Shown: positions 8,681 through 20,001, numbered from the stretch's first letter. The stretch is 64,000 nt of DNA from Piscinibacter defluvii (GCF_004011805.1 NZ_RCHJ01000013.1:1-64000); one strand, 5' to 3'. Notes: generated by a model from the letters alone, not told the origin. Program-made: numbers and translations.

Positions 8681-9427
8681 ATGGCCGCTGCGCAGCACCC
8701 GGACTGGCTGCGGCCGGACTGGCACGCGCCGGGCGTCGGCGCGCTGATGAGCACGCGCCGCGGCGGGGCCAGCGGCGGCGCCTTCGAGAGCCTGAATCTG
8801 AAGCCCGGCCTGGGCGACGACGAGGCGGCCGTGGCGGCCAACCAGGCGCGCTTCGCGCAGGCGATCGGCGGCGTGCCGCAGTGGCTGGAGCAGGTGCACG
8901 GGCGCGAGGTGGTGCGCCTGCCGCGTGCCGCCGGCGACCGGCCGCGCGCCGACGCGAGCCTGACCACCGAGCCCGGCGTCGCCTGCGTGGTGCAGGTGGC
9001 GGATTGCCTGCCGGTGCTGTTCGCTGCGCCCGGCGCGCGCGGCGTGGCGGCGGCCCACGCCGGCTGGCGCGGCCTGGCCGCCGGCGTGCTGGAGGCCACG
9101 CTCGCTGCGCTGTGCGAGGCCACTGGCGCCGCGCCGCAGGAGGTCCAGGTCTGGCTGGGCGCCTGCATCGGGCCGCGCCGCTTCGAGGTCGGGCCGGACG
9201 TGCTGCAGGCCTTCGGCGCGTCGGCCGAGGCGCACTTTCGCCCGCAGCGCGAAGGCAAGTGGCTGGCCGACCTGCCCGGCCTGGCGCGCGAGCGGCTCGC
9301 CGCTGCCGGCGTGCAGCGGCTCAGCGGCGGCGCCTGGTGCACCGTCGAGGACGCGTCACGGTTCTTTTCGTTCCGGCGCGACGGTGTCACCGGCCGCATG
9401 GCGGCCGCCATCTGGCTCGAGCGCTGA
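8681..9427 (+). CDS. pgeF: Peptidoglycan editing factor / polyphenol oxidase family (YfiH, DUF152)
   Basis: This 248-residue cytoplasmic enzyme carries the three conserved metal ligands of the family: H73 in QVHG, C109 in ADCLP and H126 in HAGWRG. Members remove wrongly incorporated amino acids from peptidoglycan precursors and also show purine nucleoside or laccase-like activity. The ATG follows directly after the maiA stop. As in many Burkholderiales, it sits just upstream of phaC. Its 3' end overlaps a small membrane-protein gene on the opposite strand. Confidence 0.92.
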   Translation: MAAAQHPDWLRPDWHAPGVGALMSTRRGGASGGAFESLNLKPGLGDDEAAVAANQARFAQAIGGVPQWLEQVHGREVVRLPRAAGDRPRADASLTTEPGVACVVQVADCLPVLFAAPGARGVAAAHAGWRGLAAGVLEATLAALCEATGAAPQEVQVWLGACIGPRRFEVGPDVLQAFGASAEAHFRPQREGKWLADLPGLARERLAAAGVQRLSGGAWCTVEDASRFFSFRRDGVTGRMAAAIWLER

Positions 9428-9634
9428 GGCCGCGGCCAGCTCGCGCGCCGCGCGGACGCGCTTGCGCATCGGCGTGGCCATCACGTAGAGCACCAGCGAC
9501 AGCGGCAGCACGCCGTAGCCGAGGAAGCTGAAGACCGCGCCGAGCACAGTCCCATGAGGGCTGGTGGCTTCGGCGACGGCCATCATCAGCGTCACGTACA
9601 GCCACGCCACGGTGACCAGGAGCATCGGCAGCAT
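9356..9634 (-). CDS. Small two-helix membrane protein
   Basis: This 92-residue protein has two clear membrane segments (MLLVTVAWLYVTLMMAVAEA and VFSFLGYGVLPLSLVLYVMA) and a charged Arg/Ala-rich tail. Proteins of this pattern occur beside pgeF/phaC in Burkholderiales, but the function is unknown. The ATG was chosen because the hydrophobic segment begins right after it; a TTG six codons upstream is an alternative. The last 72 bp overlap the end of pgeF in convergent orientation, which is unusual but the hydrophobic composition argues for a real gene. Confidence 0.6.
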   Translation of the reverse strand: MLPMLLVTVAWLYVTLMMAVAEATSPHGTVLGAVFSFLGYGVLPLSLVLYVMATPMRKRVRAARELAAASALEPDGGRHAAGDTVAPERKEP

Positions 9635-9753
9635 CGTACGTACTTCTACCAAATGGTGAAACGCGCTGTCATGATGTGGTAAGCTATCGACCGTACAAAC
9701 GATCGAACAAGAACCAGTTCACGCCCACCGAGAGTTTGCGCGAGGAGACTGAC

Positions 9754-11505
9754 GTGAAACCGACCAAGCGGGCCAATGCCCCCAGATCCGCCCCTGCATC
9801 CGGCCCTGCATCCGCCCCTGTTCCTGACGTGGCCGAATCGGCCAAGGCCTTCGGCTCGACCGTGGGTGAGATCTGGAAGTCCATGCAGGGCCTGTCCCTG
9901 CCGCTGCCGGCGCTCACCGAACTGCAGGCCGACTACCTGAAGCAGGCCACCGAGCTGTGGAACCAGAACCTGCAGCAGGTGCAGGACAGCGGCAAGCCGG
10001 CTGCGCCCCACGGCGACCGGCGCTTCTCGGCCCAGGCCTGGGCCGAGAACCCGGCCAGTGCCTACCTTGCGCAGATGTACCTGCTGAATGCGCGCACGCT
10101 GATGCAGATGGCCGACCGCGTCGAGGGCGACCGCAAGACGCGCCAGCGCATCCGCTTCGCGGTGCAGCAGTGGGTGGACGCCGCGGCGCCGAGCAACTAC
10201 CTCGCGCTCAACCCCGAGGCGCAGCGCAAGGCGCTGGAGAGCAAGGGCGAGAGCATCGCGCAGGGCATGAAGCTGCTGTGGAACGACATCCAGCAGGGCC
10301 ACCTGTCGCAGACCGACGAGAGCGTGTTCGAGGTCGGGCGCAACGTCGCCACGACCGAGGGCGCGGTGGTGTTCGAGAACGAGCTGTTCCAGCTGATCGA
10401 GTACAAGCCGCTGACGGCCAAGGTGTTCGAGCGGCCGATGCTGTTCGTGCCGCCGTGCATCAACAAGTACTACATCCTCGACCTGCAGCCGGAGAACTCC
10501 TTCATCCGCTACACCGTCGAGCAGGGCCACCGGGTGTTCGTCGTCAGCTGGCGCAACCCGGACGAATCGATGGCCCGCTTCACCTGGGACCAGTACATCG
10601 AGGACGCCGCGATCCGCGCCATCAAGGAGGTGCAGGACATCTCCGGCGTCGAGCAGATCAACACGCTGGGCTTCTGCGTCGGCGGCACGATCCTCGCCAC
10701 CGCGCTGGCGGTGCTGGCCGCGCGCGGCGACAAGCCGGCCGCCAGCATGACGCTGCTGACCACCTTCCTCGACTTCACCGACACCGGCATCCTCGACCTG
10801 TTCGTCGACGAGGCGCTGGTGCAGGTGCGCGAGATGACACTCGGGCCCGCCAGCCCCGGCGGCGGCAACCTGCTGAAGGGGCAGGAACTGTCGTCCACCT
10901 TCAGCTTCCTGCGCCCGAACGACCTGGTGTGGAACTATGTCGTCGGCAACTACCTGAAGGGCGAAACCCCGCCGCCGTTCGACCTGCTGTACTGGAACAG
11001 CGACAGCACCAACCTGCCGGGGCCGATGTACTGCTGGTACCTGCGCAACACCTACCTCGAGAACAACCTGGTCAAGCCGGGCAAGGTGACGGTCTGCGGC
11101 GAGCAGATCGACCTCGGCCGGATCGACTGGCCGACCTACCTGTACGCCTCGCGCGAAGACCACATCGTGCCCTGGGACGGTGCCTACCGCAGCATCCAGG
11201 CGCTGCCCGGCGCGAAGGGCAAGATCCGCTTCATGCTCGGCGCCTCGGGCCACATCGCCGGCGTGATCAACCCGCCGGCCAAGAACAAGCGCAGCCACTG
11301 GGTCGGCGCCGCCGGGGCCTTCCCGGCGCAGGCCCAGGACTGGTTCGACAAGGCCAAGGAGCAGCCCGGCAGCTGGTGGCCCGACTGGGCCGCCTGGCTG
11401 AAGTCCCAGGCCGGCAAGCAGATCCCGGCGCCCAAGGCCTACGGCAACCGCACCCACAAGGCCATCGAGCCGGCGCCCGGCCGCTATGTCAAGCAGAAGG
11501 CTTGA
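9754..11505 (+). CDS. phaC: Class I poly(R)-hydroxyalkanoate synthase
   Basis: This 583-residue synthase polymerises (R)-3-hydroxyacyl-CoA into storage polyester at granule surfaces. The lipase-like box GFCVGG puts the nucleophile at C308, with D469 (REDHIVPW) and H500 (GASGHIAGV) completing the triad. The N-terminal domain from about 60 to 200 is typical of class I enzymes. I chose GTG because GAGGAG lies 7 bases upstream. A TTG or ATG farther up would add 26 unlike residues. phaA and phaB follow on the same strand, forming a full short-chain PHA operon. Confidence 0.96.
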   Translation: MKPTKRANAPRSAPASGPASAPVPDVAESAKAFGSTVGEIWKSMQGLSLPLPALTELQADYLKQATELWNQNLQQVQDSGKPAAPHGDRRFSAQAWAENPASAYLAQMYLLNARTLMQMADRVEGDRKTRQRIRFAVQQWVDAAAPSNYLALNPEAQRKALESKGESIAQGMKLLWNDIQQGHLSQTDESVFEVGRNVATTEGAVVFENELFQLIEYKPLTAKVFERPMLFVPPCINKYYILDLQPENSFIRYTVEQGHRVFVVSWRNPDESMARFTWDQYIEDAAIRAIKEVQDISGVEQINTLGFCVGGTILATALAVLAARGDKPAASMTLLTTFLDFTDTGILDLFVDEALVQVREMTLGPASPGGGNLLKGQELSSTFSFLRPNDLVWNYVVGNYLKGETPPPFDLLYWNSDSTNLPGPMYCWYLRNTYLENNLVKPGKVTVCGEQIDLGRIDWPTYLYASREDHIVPWDGAYRSIQALPGAKGKIRFMLGASGHIAGVINPPAKNKRSHWVGAAGAFPAQAQDWFDKAKEQPGSWWPDWAAWLKSQAGKQIPAPKAYGNRTHKAIEPAPGRYVKQKA

Positions 11506-11592
11506 TGCTGGAAAAGGCTTGATGCCACGCGGACGAAGCGCGACAGTGCGCCTTGTCCGCTCCCCCTCTCACCCGTTCAGCAGGAGACATCC

Positions 11593-12774
<1,182 letters not shown>

Positions 12775-12814
12775 AGCTTTCCCACCACCAACGGATTCAA
12801 CCAGGAGAAGACAA

Positions 12815-13552
12815 ATGGCTCAGAAACTCGCGTACGTCACCGGCGGCATGGGCGGCATCGGCACCGCGATGTGCCAGCGCCTGCACAAGGACGGCTTCAA
12901 GGTCATCGCCGGCTGCGGCCCGAGCCGCGACCACGCCAAGTGGCTGGCCGAGCAGAAGGCGCTGGGCTACGACTTCTACGCCTCGGTGGGCAACGTTGGC
13001 GACTGGGACTCCACCGTCGCCGCCTTCGAGAAGGTCAAGGCCGAGTACGGCACGGTCGACGTGCTGGTCAACAACGCCGGCATCACGCGCGACGGCGTGT
13101 TCCGCAAGATGAGCCGTGCCGACTGGGACGCGGTGATCGAGACCAACCTGACCAGCCTCTTCAACGTCACCAAGCAGGTGATCGACGGCATGCTCGAGAA
13201 GGGCTGGGGCCGCATCATCAACATCAGCTCGGTGAACGGCGAGAAGGGCCAGTTCGGCCAGACCAACTACTCGGCCGCCAAGGCCGGCATGCACGGCTTC
13301 ACGATGGCCCTGGCGCAGGAAGTGGCCAACAAGGGCGTGACGGTGAACACCGTCAGCCCGGGCTACATCGGCACCGACATGGTCCGCGCGATCCGCCAGG
13401 ACGTGCTGGACAAGATCATCGCCGGCATCCCGGTCAAGCGCCTGGGCACGCCGGAGGAGATCGCCTCGATCGTCGGCTGGCTGGCCGGCGAGGATTCGGG
13501 CTTCACGACCGGCGCGGACTTCTCCTGCAACGGCGGTCTGCACATGGGCTGA
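12815..13552 (+). CDS. phaB: Acetoacetyl-CoA reductase
   Basis: This 245-residue short-chain dehydrogenase reduces acetoacetyl-CoA to (R)-3-hydroxybutyryl-CoA with NADPH, supplying monomer to PhaC. It shows the cofactor loop TGGMGGIG, the NNAG motif, catalytic Ser in INISSVNG and YSAAK with the active-site Tyr and Lys. The AGGAGA ribosome site is well placed. It is the last gene of the operon. No phaR gene follows; a convergent membrane-protein gene does. Confidence 0.96.
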   Translation: MAQKLAYVTGGMGGIGTAMCQRLHKDGFKVIAGCGPSRDHAKWLAEQKALGYDFYASVGNVGDWDSTVAAFEKVKAEYGTVDVLVNNAGITRDGVFRKMSRADWDAVIETNLTSLFNVTKQVIDGMLEKGWGRIINISSVNGEKGQFGQTNYSAAKAGMHGFTMALAQEVANKGVTVNTVSPGYIGTDMVRAIRQDVLDKIIAGIPVKRLGTPEEIASIVGWLAGEDSGFTTGADFSCNGGLHMG

Positions 13553-13573
13553 ACGCGCGTCGCGCGTTCCACC

Positions 13574-13603
13574 GGGGCCTGGTCGCGCACCAGGCCCCTT
13601 TTT
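13574..13603 (+). terminator. Rho-independent terminator of the pha operon
   Basis: A perfect 10-bp stem GGGGCCTGGT / ACCAGGCCCC with a CGCGC loop is followed by five T residues. It begins 22 bp after the phaB stop and lies between convergent genes. Confidence 0.93.
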
Positions 13604-13606
13604 CTT

Positions 13607-14212
13607 TCAGAACGCCGCGTAGCGCCCCGGCCGGTGGTTCAGCGCAAGCGTCAGGTTCAGCGCCAGCGCGCCGACGATGGACAGCCCCACGCGCTGCGGC
13701 GGCAACAGCGCCAGCGCGCCGAGCAGGATCACGCCGTCGATGCCCATCTGCACCCAGCCGGCGCGCCAGCCGAAGCGCTGCTGCAGCCACAGCACCAGCA
13801 CGTTCAACCCGCCCAGGCTGGCGTGGTGGCGGAACAGCATCAGGAAGCCCGCCCCCATCAGCAGCCCGCCGGCGATGGCGGCGAACCACGGGTCCAGCGT
13901 CGCGAAGCCGGCCCAGCGCGGCACCGCGCTGGTCAGCAGCGCGAGCAGGCTCACGGCCGCGAAGGTCTTCAGCGTGAAGGCCCGACCCATGCGCCTCCAG
14001 GCGAGCGCATAGAAGGGCAGGTTGACGAGGAAGAACAGCGGCCCGAAGCCGATGCCGCTGGCGTAGTGGGCCAGGAAGGCCAGGCCCGCGGTGCCGCCGG
14101 TCAGCAGCCCGGCGTGCGAGAACATCACCACGCCGATGGCGATGAACAGCGTGCCTGTGCCGAAGGCCAGCAGGTCGTCGTACCAGGCATGGCGCAGCGC
14201 GGCGGTGTTCAA
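13607..14212 (-). CDS. YitT family (DUF161) membrane protein
   Basis: This 201-residue protein has about five or six membrane helices, with GVVMFSHAGLLTGGTAGLAF and the RHHASLGGLNVLVLWLQ segment typical of the YitT/DUF161 family. The function is unknown; some members are linked to transport. The start appears to be TTG: its sequence TTGA overlaps the stop of the upstream DUF2788 gene by 4 bp, so translation is likely coupled. No nearer ATG exists before the first helix. Confidence 0.82.
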   Translation of the reverse strand: MNTAALRHAWYDDLLAFGTGTLFIAIGVVMFSHAGLLTGGTAGLAFLAHYASGIGFGPLFFLVNLPFYALAWRRMGRAFTLKTFAAVSLLALLTSAVPRWAGFATLDPWFAAIAGGLLMGAGFLMLFRHHASLGGLNVLVLWLQQRFGWRAGWVQMGIDGVILLGALALLPPQRVGLSIVGALALNLTLALNHRPGRYAAF

Positions 14213-14427
14213 TCGCCCACTCCCGCGAGGAAGTACTTGATCAGGCCCTTGGCCGCGAAGCCGATCAGCCCGACCCCGAGGCCGAGCAGCAGCACGAAGG
14301 TGCCGAAGCGCCCCGCCTTGGACTCGCGCGCCAGTTGCAGGATGATGAACACCATGTACACCATGAAGGCCGTGACGCCGACCGTCAGGCCGAACTGCGA
14401 GATCTGCTCTTCGGTGTAGCCGAACAT
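14209..14427 (-). CDS. DUF2788 small membrane protein
   Basis: This 72-residue protein begins MFGYTEEQISQFGLTVGV and has two hydrophobic helices around a short charged loop (ARESKAGRFG), the hallmark of DUF2788. The function is unknown. It overlaps the downstream YitT gene by 4 bp and follows a DUF2189 gene by 13 bp, so the three probably form one membrane-protein operon. Confidence 0.85.
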   Translation of the reverse strand: MFGYTEEQISQFGLTVGVTAFMVYMVFIILQLARESKAGRFGTFVLLLGLGVGLIGFAAKGLIKYFLAGVGD

Positions 14428-14440
14428 CGCCGGTGCCGCC

Positions 14441-15229
14441 CTAGGGTCGCTCGGCCAGGCCGGAGGTGTCTACCAGGTCGCGGTAGGCGTGCCAGCTCGC
14501 ATGCCCGAGCCAGGGCACGACGACCACCAGCCCGATCATCAGCGTGGCCATGCCGGCCAGCGTCAGGCCGAGCAGGAGTCCGGCCCACAGTGCCAGCGGC
14601 ACCGGGTTCTCCATCACCACGCGCCAACTGGTGAAGACCGCGCCGAGCACGCCGATCTCGCGGTCCAGCAGCAGCGGGATCGCCACCACGCTGGAGGCGA
14701 ACACCGGGGCGGCCAGCACGCCGCCCAGCGCCAGCCAGGCCTCGAACAGGTAGCCCTGGTCGGCCAGCACCACCACGCGCAGGAACTCGATCGGGTTGCG
14801 AACCGGCGCGCTGGTGAAGCCGGTGATCAGCGCCGCGGAGGTCATCACCCAGCCGGTGCCGGCGAAGGCCAGCAGCAGGCCGAACACGATCAGGCGGCCG
14901 TCGCGCGGGCGCCAGGCCGCCAGGGCGTCGGCGAGGCTGGCGCGGCCGTTGCGCTCGAGCGCCCGGCTGATGGCATACAGGCCGGTGGCGACGATCGGCG
15001 CGACGATCAGGAAGCCCGAGAACGCACCCGACAGCAGCCAGAAATGGTTGCGCGCGACCCAGAACAGCGTGCCGCCGAACAGCGCGCACAGCAGGCCGTG
15101 CAGCAGGCCCGGCACGGGGCAACGCATGAAGTCGCGCCAGCCCGCGATCAGCCAGCCCAGCGGGCGCAGCCAGGGCACGCTGCGGGTGCCGAAGCGGCGC
15201 GATTCGACGAGGGCGGGGCTTTCACGCAT
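14441..15229 (-). CDS. DUF2189 multi-pass membrane protein
   Basis: This 262-residue protein has about six membrane helices. Its N-terminal region (VPWLRPLGWLIAGWRDFMRCP) and the glycine-rich helix pairs match DUF2189, a family of unknown function that includes cytochrome c oxidase-associated proteins. I chose the ATG just before RESPALVESRRFG because residues farther upstream look non-coding. It is the first gene of a three-gene minus-strand set. Confidence 0.8.
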   Translation of the reverse strand: MRESPALVESRRFGTRSVPWLRPLGWLIAGWRDFMRCPVPGLLHGLLCALFGGTLFWVARNHFWLLSGAFSGFLIVAPIVATGLYAISRALERNGRASLADALAAWRPRDGRLIVFGLLLAFAGTGWVMTSAALITGFTSAPVRNPIEFLRVVVLADQGYLFEAWLALGGVLAAPVFASSVVAIPLLLDREIGVLGAVFTSWRVVMENPVPLALWAGLLLGLTLAGMATLMIGLVVVVPWLGHASWHAYRDLVDTSGLAERP

Positions 15230-15327
15230 GGGGCCGCAGTCTGCCAGTTCCAGGCCCCAGCGGGCTTGACGGACGTCACGCGGACCCCGCGGCTTGCTGC
15301 GCCGCAGCAGACCAGCGCACAAGCGGC

Positions 15328-15333
15328 TACAAT
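15328..15333 (+). promoter_or_regulatory. Candidate -10 box for the DEAD-box helicase gene
   Basis: TACAAT within GGCTACAATG is a near-consensus -10 element. No good -35 lies at the right distance, which is common in this group. A transcript from here would carry a leader of about 160 bases. Confidence 0.5.
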
Positions 15334-15343
15334 GCGCTTCTCG

Positions 15344-15366
15344 GCCGGCGCACTGCGCCGGCTTTT
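15344..15366 (+). terminator. Terminator-like hairpin in the helicase leader
   Basis: The 8-bp stem GCCGGCGC / GCGCCGGC with an ACT loop is followed by TTTT. It lies about 10 bases after the likely transcription start and about 135 bases before the helicase start, so it may act as an attenuator. The rest of the 272-bp gap shows no gene. Confidence 0.5.
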
Positions 15367-15501
15367 CGTTCGTCTCCTCTGACCACTCCAGGTCTCCCGC
15401 AGCACTTTCGTGCGGGTCCCGGTCGGCGGCGATGCCGTCGCACACCGCGACCTCTCCACGGCCGGCGCCGAAGCGCGGCCGTTCATGCTCGAAAGACTGC
15501 C

Positions 15502-16786
<1,285 letters not shown>

Positions 16787-16809
<23 letters not shown>

Positions 16810-17107
16810 TCTCGTTCTTCACGGCCTTCACGCCCTTCACGCCGCGGGCGATGCTCTCCGCGGCGTCGCGTTCGGCCGAGCTCTTCGCGAAGCCGGACAG
16901 CAGCACCGTGCCGTTCAGCGTCTCGACGCTGATCGCGGCGGCGTCGACCTGCTTGTCCTCCACCATGCGGGCCTTGACCTGCGTGGTGATGGTCGAATCG
17001 TCGATGTATTCGCCCACCGTCGACTGACCGCGCGTGACGGCGCAGCCGGGCAGGACGATCAGGGTGGTGGCGGCCAGCGCCGCGGCGAGGGCATGACGGA
17101 CTTGCAT
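16787..17107 (-). CDS. BON-domain lipoprotein
   Basis: This 106-residue protein has a signal peptide with lipobox LPGC, placing it in an envelope membrane, and one BON domain (about 35-105) with the TVLLSGFAKSSAERDAA core. BON proteins bind phospholipid and are often osmotic- or envelope-stress induced. An AAGGAG lies 6 bases before the ATG. It is the last gene of a stress-type membrane cluster on this strand. Confidence 0.88.
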
Positions 17108-17151
17108 GGTGTGCTCCTTTCGAGCGGTGGTGGAAGGGGTGTTGTCGGGGT

Positions 17152-17274
17152 TCATTCGTTGGCGCCCTTGTCGTCGGACGAGCGCGTCCCGAGACCGATG
17201 CCGCGCAGGGCCAGCACGACGGCGACCACGAACGCCAGCAGGGCCAGCAGAAACAGGCTCCAGAGCCCGCTCAT
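17152..17274 (-). CDS. 40-residue single-pass membrane peptide
   Basis: This short frame encodes 40 residues: MSGLWSLFLLALLAF starts a membrane helix of about 20 residues, followed by a charged tail RSSDDKGANE. It lies 3 bp after the upstream holin-like gene stop and 44 bp before the BON lipoprotein start, which suggests translation in the same operon. No family was recognised. The evidence is composition and position only. Confidence 0.55.
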   Translation of the reverse strand: MSGLWSLFLLALLAFVVAVVLALRGIGLGTRSSDDKGANE

Positions 17275-17277
17275 CGC

Positions 17278-17958
17278 TCATCGCCCGGGGCCCGGGCGCC
17301 CGGCAGGGACCGCGGTCAGCAGTTCGGCGATCAGCGCGCCGCCCTGGCGCTCGAGCCAGCGGCCGCCCAGCCTCACGCCCAGGCGCGAGACCTCGGGCGA
17401 GGCGAGCAGCCGCCACGGCCGCGTGACGACCAGCAGCGCGCCGCCGGCCGCCGCCAGCGTGACCAGCGCCACCGGGTGCTGCCGCGCGAACGGGCGCAGC
17501 GCCTCCCGGCCGGCATCGGCCGCCAGCGCGCCGACCGCGGACAGGGCGTCCGGCGCCGAGGCCGGCGAAGCGGTACCGGACGCGCCGTCCGCCGCGGGCT
17601 CGACGGCTTCGGCCAGGCGTGCCTGCAGCTGCGCCAGGCGCGGCCCGGCGGGGGCCGGGCCGGCAGCCAGGCCGCACAGCAGGGCCAGCACGGCGGCGCC
17701 ACCCGGCACGGCCCAGAAGGCGCTCGGCAGCGCCGCGTCGGCGCGCGTGGGCAGGGCCGCGAGCAGCGCCGCCGTGCCGCCGAGCATCAGCGCCAGCAGC
17801 GCGAAGGCGCCGGCGGCGGCCTGCCAGGCGAGGCGGCGCTGCCAGCGCGCCGCCGACTCGGCCAGCTCCGCGCCGATCAGCTCGCCGCAACGGGCGAGCT
17901 GCTCGGCCAGCGCCTCGGGGCGGCGCTGGGCCAGCATCGACAGCAGCGTGCTCGGCAT
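17278..17958 (-). CDS. Holin-like (YqjE-type) membrane protein
   Basis: This 226-residue protein has an N-terminal amphipathic segment and two adjacent membrane helices (WQAAAGAFALLALMLGG and FWAVPGGAAVLALLCGLAAG). The first half matches the YqjE/phage-holin-like family found beside DUF883 genes. The C-terminal part is Ala/Pro-rich with a third hydrophobic stretch (VALVTLAAAGGALLVV), which may be a fused YqjK-like region. The function is unknown; the family is linked to stationary phase and stress. It follows the DUF883 gene by 14 bp. Confidence 0.7.
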   Translation of the reverse strand: MPSTLLSMLAQRRPEALAEQLARCGELIGAELAESAARWQRRLAWQAAAGAFALLALMLGGTAALLAALPTRADAALPSAFWAVPGGAAVLALLCGLAAGPAPAGPRLAQLQARLAEAVEPAADGASGTASPASAPDALSAVGALAADAGREALRPFARQHPVALVTLAAAGGALLVVTRPWRLLASPEVSRLGVRLGGRWLERQGGALIAELLTAVPAGRPGPGR

Positions 17959-17972
17959 GGCGCGGCCCGGGC

Positions 17973-18293
17973 TCAGTCGGCGCGACGCCGGCGGTTGACC
18001 AGCTGGGCCAGGGCCATCAGCGCCGCACCGCCGGCCGCGGCGATCAGCACCGACTTGAGCGGCTCGTCGCGGATGTAGTCGACGGTGCGGTCGGAGGCGC
18101 GCAGCGCGCCGTCGCGCAGCTGGCGCGATCCGTCGCGCACGACATCGGCGCCGCGCTCGAGCAGCGCGCCGGCCTGCTCGGCCACGCGCAGCAGCGCCGG
18201 CGCGGCCTGCGCCTGCACGGCATCGGCCTGGTCGGCCACGGTCTGCAGGGCGTCGTCGACGCGACGGGCGGCGGTGCGGGGGGTCATGGTCAT
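17973..18293 (-). CDS. DUF883 (YqjD/ElaB-like) membrane protein
   Basis: This 106-residue protein is mostly charged helix, then a C-terminal membrane segment (VLIAAAGGAALMALAQLV) and a terminal RRRR cluster. This is the layout of YqjD/ElaB proteins, which anchor at the inner membrane and bind ribosomes in stationary phase. It heads the set DUF883, holin-like, 40-residue peptide, BON lipoprotein. Confidence 0.82.
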   Translation of the reverse strand: MTMTPRTAARRVDDALQTVADQADAVQAQAAPALLRVAEQAGALLERGADVVRDGSRQLRDGALRASDRTVDYIRDEPLKSVLIAAAGGAALMALAQLVNRRRRAD

Positions 18294-18327
18294 GATGCAA
18301 CTCCTTTGACAGGTTAGCGGGACGGGA

Positions 18328-18486
18328 CTAGCGGAACAGGCCGATCACGAAGCTCGCGACGGCCAGGATGGCGAACAGGACGAACAGGATCTTGGCGATG
18401 CCCGCCGCGCTGGCGGCGATGCCGCCGAAGCCGAACAGCGCCGCGATCAGCGCGATGACGAAGAAGACGACGGCGTAGTGCAGCAA
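18328..18486 (-). CDS. UPF0391/DUF1328 small membrane protein (YtjA-like)
   Basis: The frame encodes 52 residues that match DUF1328 end to end ([20 protein letters not shown], then a second helix ending VIGLFR). The start is TTG, supported by GGAGG 7 bases upstream and by the family's conserved N-terminus. The family is widespread, two-helix and of unknown function, usually stress-induced. It lies 34 bp upstream of the DUF883 gene on the same strand. Confidence 0.85.
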   Translation of the reverse strand: MLHYAVVFFVIALIAALFGFGGIAASAAGIAKILFVLFAILAVASFVIGLFR

Positions 18487-18612
18487 GGCGGGCCTCCGTG
18501 GGGCTGGGTTCGTGATGACTCCAGCTTAGGAAGCACGCGCCACGGCGGACATCGCCGCGGGCCGCATCGCCGTGTAGGACGGCGCCCCGTCGCCCGGCCG
18601 GCGCCGTCCGGC

Positions 18613-19974
18613 TCAGCCTGTGCGCGCCGGCAGCAGGGCCTCGAGCCGCGTGCCGCGACCCGGGGCGGCGTCGATGCGCAGCCGGCCGCCGGCGGACTCG
18701 ACGCGGTAGTGCATGCCCAGCAGACCGTGCGAGGAGGGCTTGCTGGTGGCCGGGTCGAAGCCGCAGCCGTCGTCCTCGACGGCCACGCGCACCTGGCCGT
18801 CCGGCGTGCCCTGCAGCAGCACCGTCACGCGGCGCGCGCCGGCATGTTTGCTGATGTTGGTCAGCGCCTCCTGCACCAGGCGGTAGGCGGTGAGCTCGGC
18901 GGCCGGGTCGAGCGCCACCTCGGCCAGGCGCGCCTCGATGTCGAGTCCGGAGCGCTGCGCATGCTCGCTGGTCAGGTTCTCCAGCGCCGGCACCAGGCCG
19001 AGGTTGGACAGCGCCGAGGGGCGCAGGTCCTCGATGATGCGGCGCTTCAGCGCGATGCCGCTGTTCAGCGTCTGCGTCAGGTGCGCGAGCCGCTCCTGCA
19101 CCTCGGGGCCGAGCCCCGCCACGCGCGTCTTCAGGCGCGCCGCGTCGAGCTTGGCGGCGGTCAGCAGCGCGCCGAGCTCGTCGTGCAGCTCGCGCGCCAG
19201 GTGGCTGCGCTCGTCCTCGCGCGCGGTCTGCAGGTGGCGCGCCAGCTCGGCCAGCTGCGCGGTGCGGCGCTGCACCTGGCGCTCGAGCTGGTCGCGCTCG
19301 TCCTGGATGGCCCGGGCCTGCTGCGCGCGCTGGCGCTCCAGCGCCGCCGACTGGCGCAGGTACAGGTACACCGCCAGCAGCGCCAGCGCGGCCAGCGTGC
19401 CGACGCCGATGCGGCTGAGCTGCAGCGTGTCGTACACGTCGCGCCGGCTGGCCTCGACCTTGCGCGACTCCTGCGCCAGCAGCTGTTCCGACAAGGCGCG
19501 GATGCGGTCCATCTGCTCCTTGCCGATGTCGGTGGACAGCAGGGCGCGCCAGTTCTCCTCCTTGCCCTGGTCGTACAGCGCGAGCGAGGTGTCCAGCTCG
19601 GACATCTTGCCTTGCACCAGCTGGTCCAGCTCGGTCATCGTGGCCTGCTGGGCGCCGCCGGCGTAGTGGGCGCGCAGGTGCTTCAGGGTGCCCTGCAGCT
19701 CCTCGTTGGCCTCCCGGTAGGGGGAGAGGTACTCCTTGCGGCCGGTCAGCAGGTAACCACGCTGGCCGGTCTCGGCGTCGAGCATCAGGCGGTGCAGCGC
19801 CTGGATCGCGCTGCGTGCCTGGCCCAGCGCGCCGAGCTCGTTCATCGAGCCGCGCGCGCGCCAGTACGAACTCTCGCTGACGAACAGCAGCGCCAGCGCC
19901 GCAAGCGCCGCGAGCGGGAAGGCGAAGGCGCTGCGACGCAGCCGCGTAGCGATCTGACGCGAGGTGTCGAGCAT
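18613..19974 (-). CDS. Membrane sensor histidine kinase, CHASE3 and NarL-type kinase
   Basis: This 453-residue kinase has two membrane helices (about 16-33 and 188-205) bracketing a periplasmic CHASE3-like domain (TGQRGYLLTGRKEYLSPY). A cytoplasmic coiled coil leads to HisKA_3 with phospho-acceptor H264 in ARELHDELGALL, then an ATPase domain with DDGCGFD and HGLLGMHYR. It is divergent from a LuxR-type response regulator gene with 27 bp between starts, the obvious partner. The signal is unknown. Confidence 0.92.
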   Translation of the reverse strand: MLDTSRQIATRLRRSAFAFPLAALAALALLFVSESSYWRARGSMNELGALGQARSAIQALHRLMLDAETGQRGYLLTGRKEYLSPYREANEELQGTLKHLRAHYAGGAQQATMTELDQLVQGKMSELDTSLALYDQGKEENWRALLSTDIGKEQMDRIRALSEQLLAQESRKVEASRRDVYDTLQLSRIGVGTLAALALLAVYLYLRQSAALERQRAQQARAIQDERDQLERQVQRRTAQLAELARHLQTAREDERSHLARELHDELGALLTAAKLDAARLKTRVAGLGPEVQERLAHLTQTLNSGIALKRRIIEDLRPSALSNLGLVPALENLTSEHAQRSGLDIEARLAEVALDPAAELTAYRLVQEALTNISKHAGARRVTVLLQGTPDGQVRVAVEDDGCGFDPATSKPSSHGLLGMHYRVESAGGRLRIDAAPGRGTRLEALLPARTG

Positions 19975-20001
19975 CTACACTCTCCGGCCGAGGGCCCCAT
20001 C

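Noticed and set aside
9632-9700. A clear phaC promoter
   Set aside because: Only weak boxes and a small ACCA/TGGT inverted repeat are visible; no convincing -35/-10 pair can be named.
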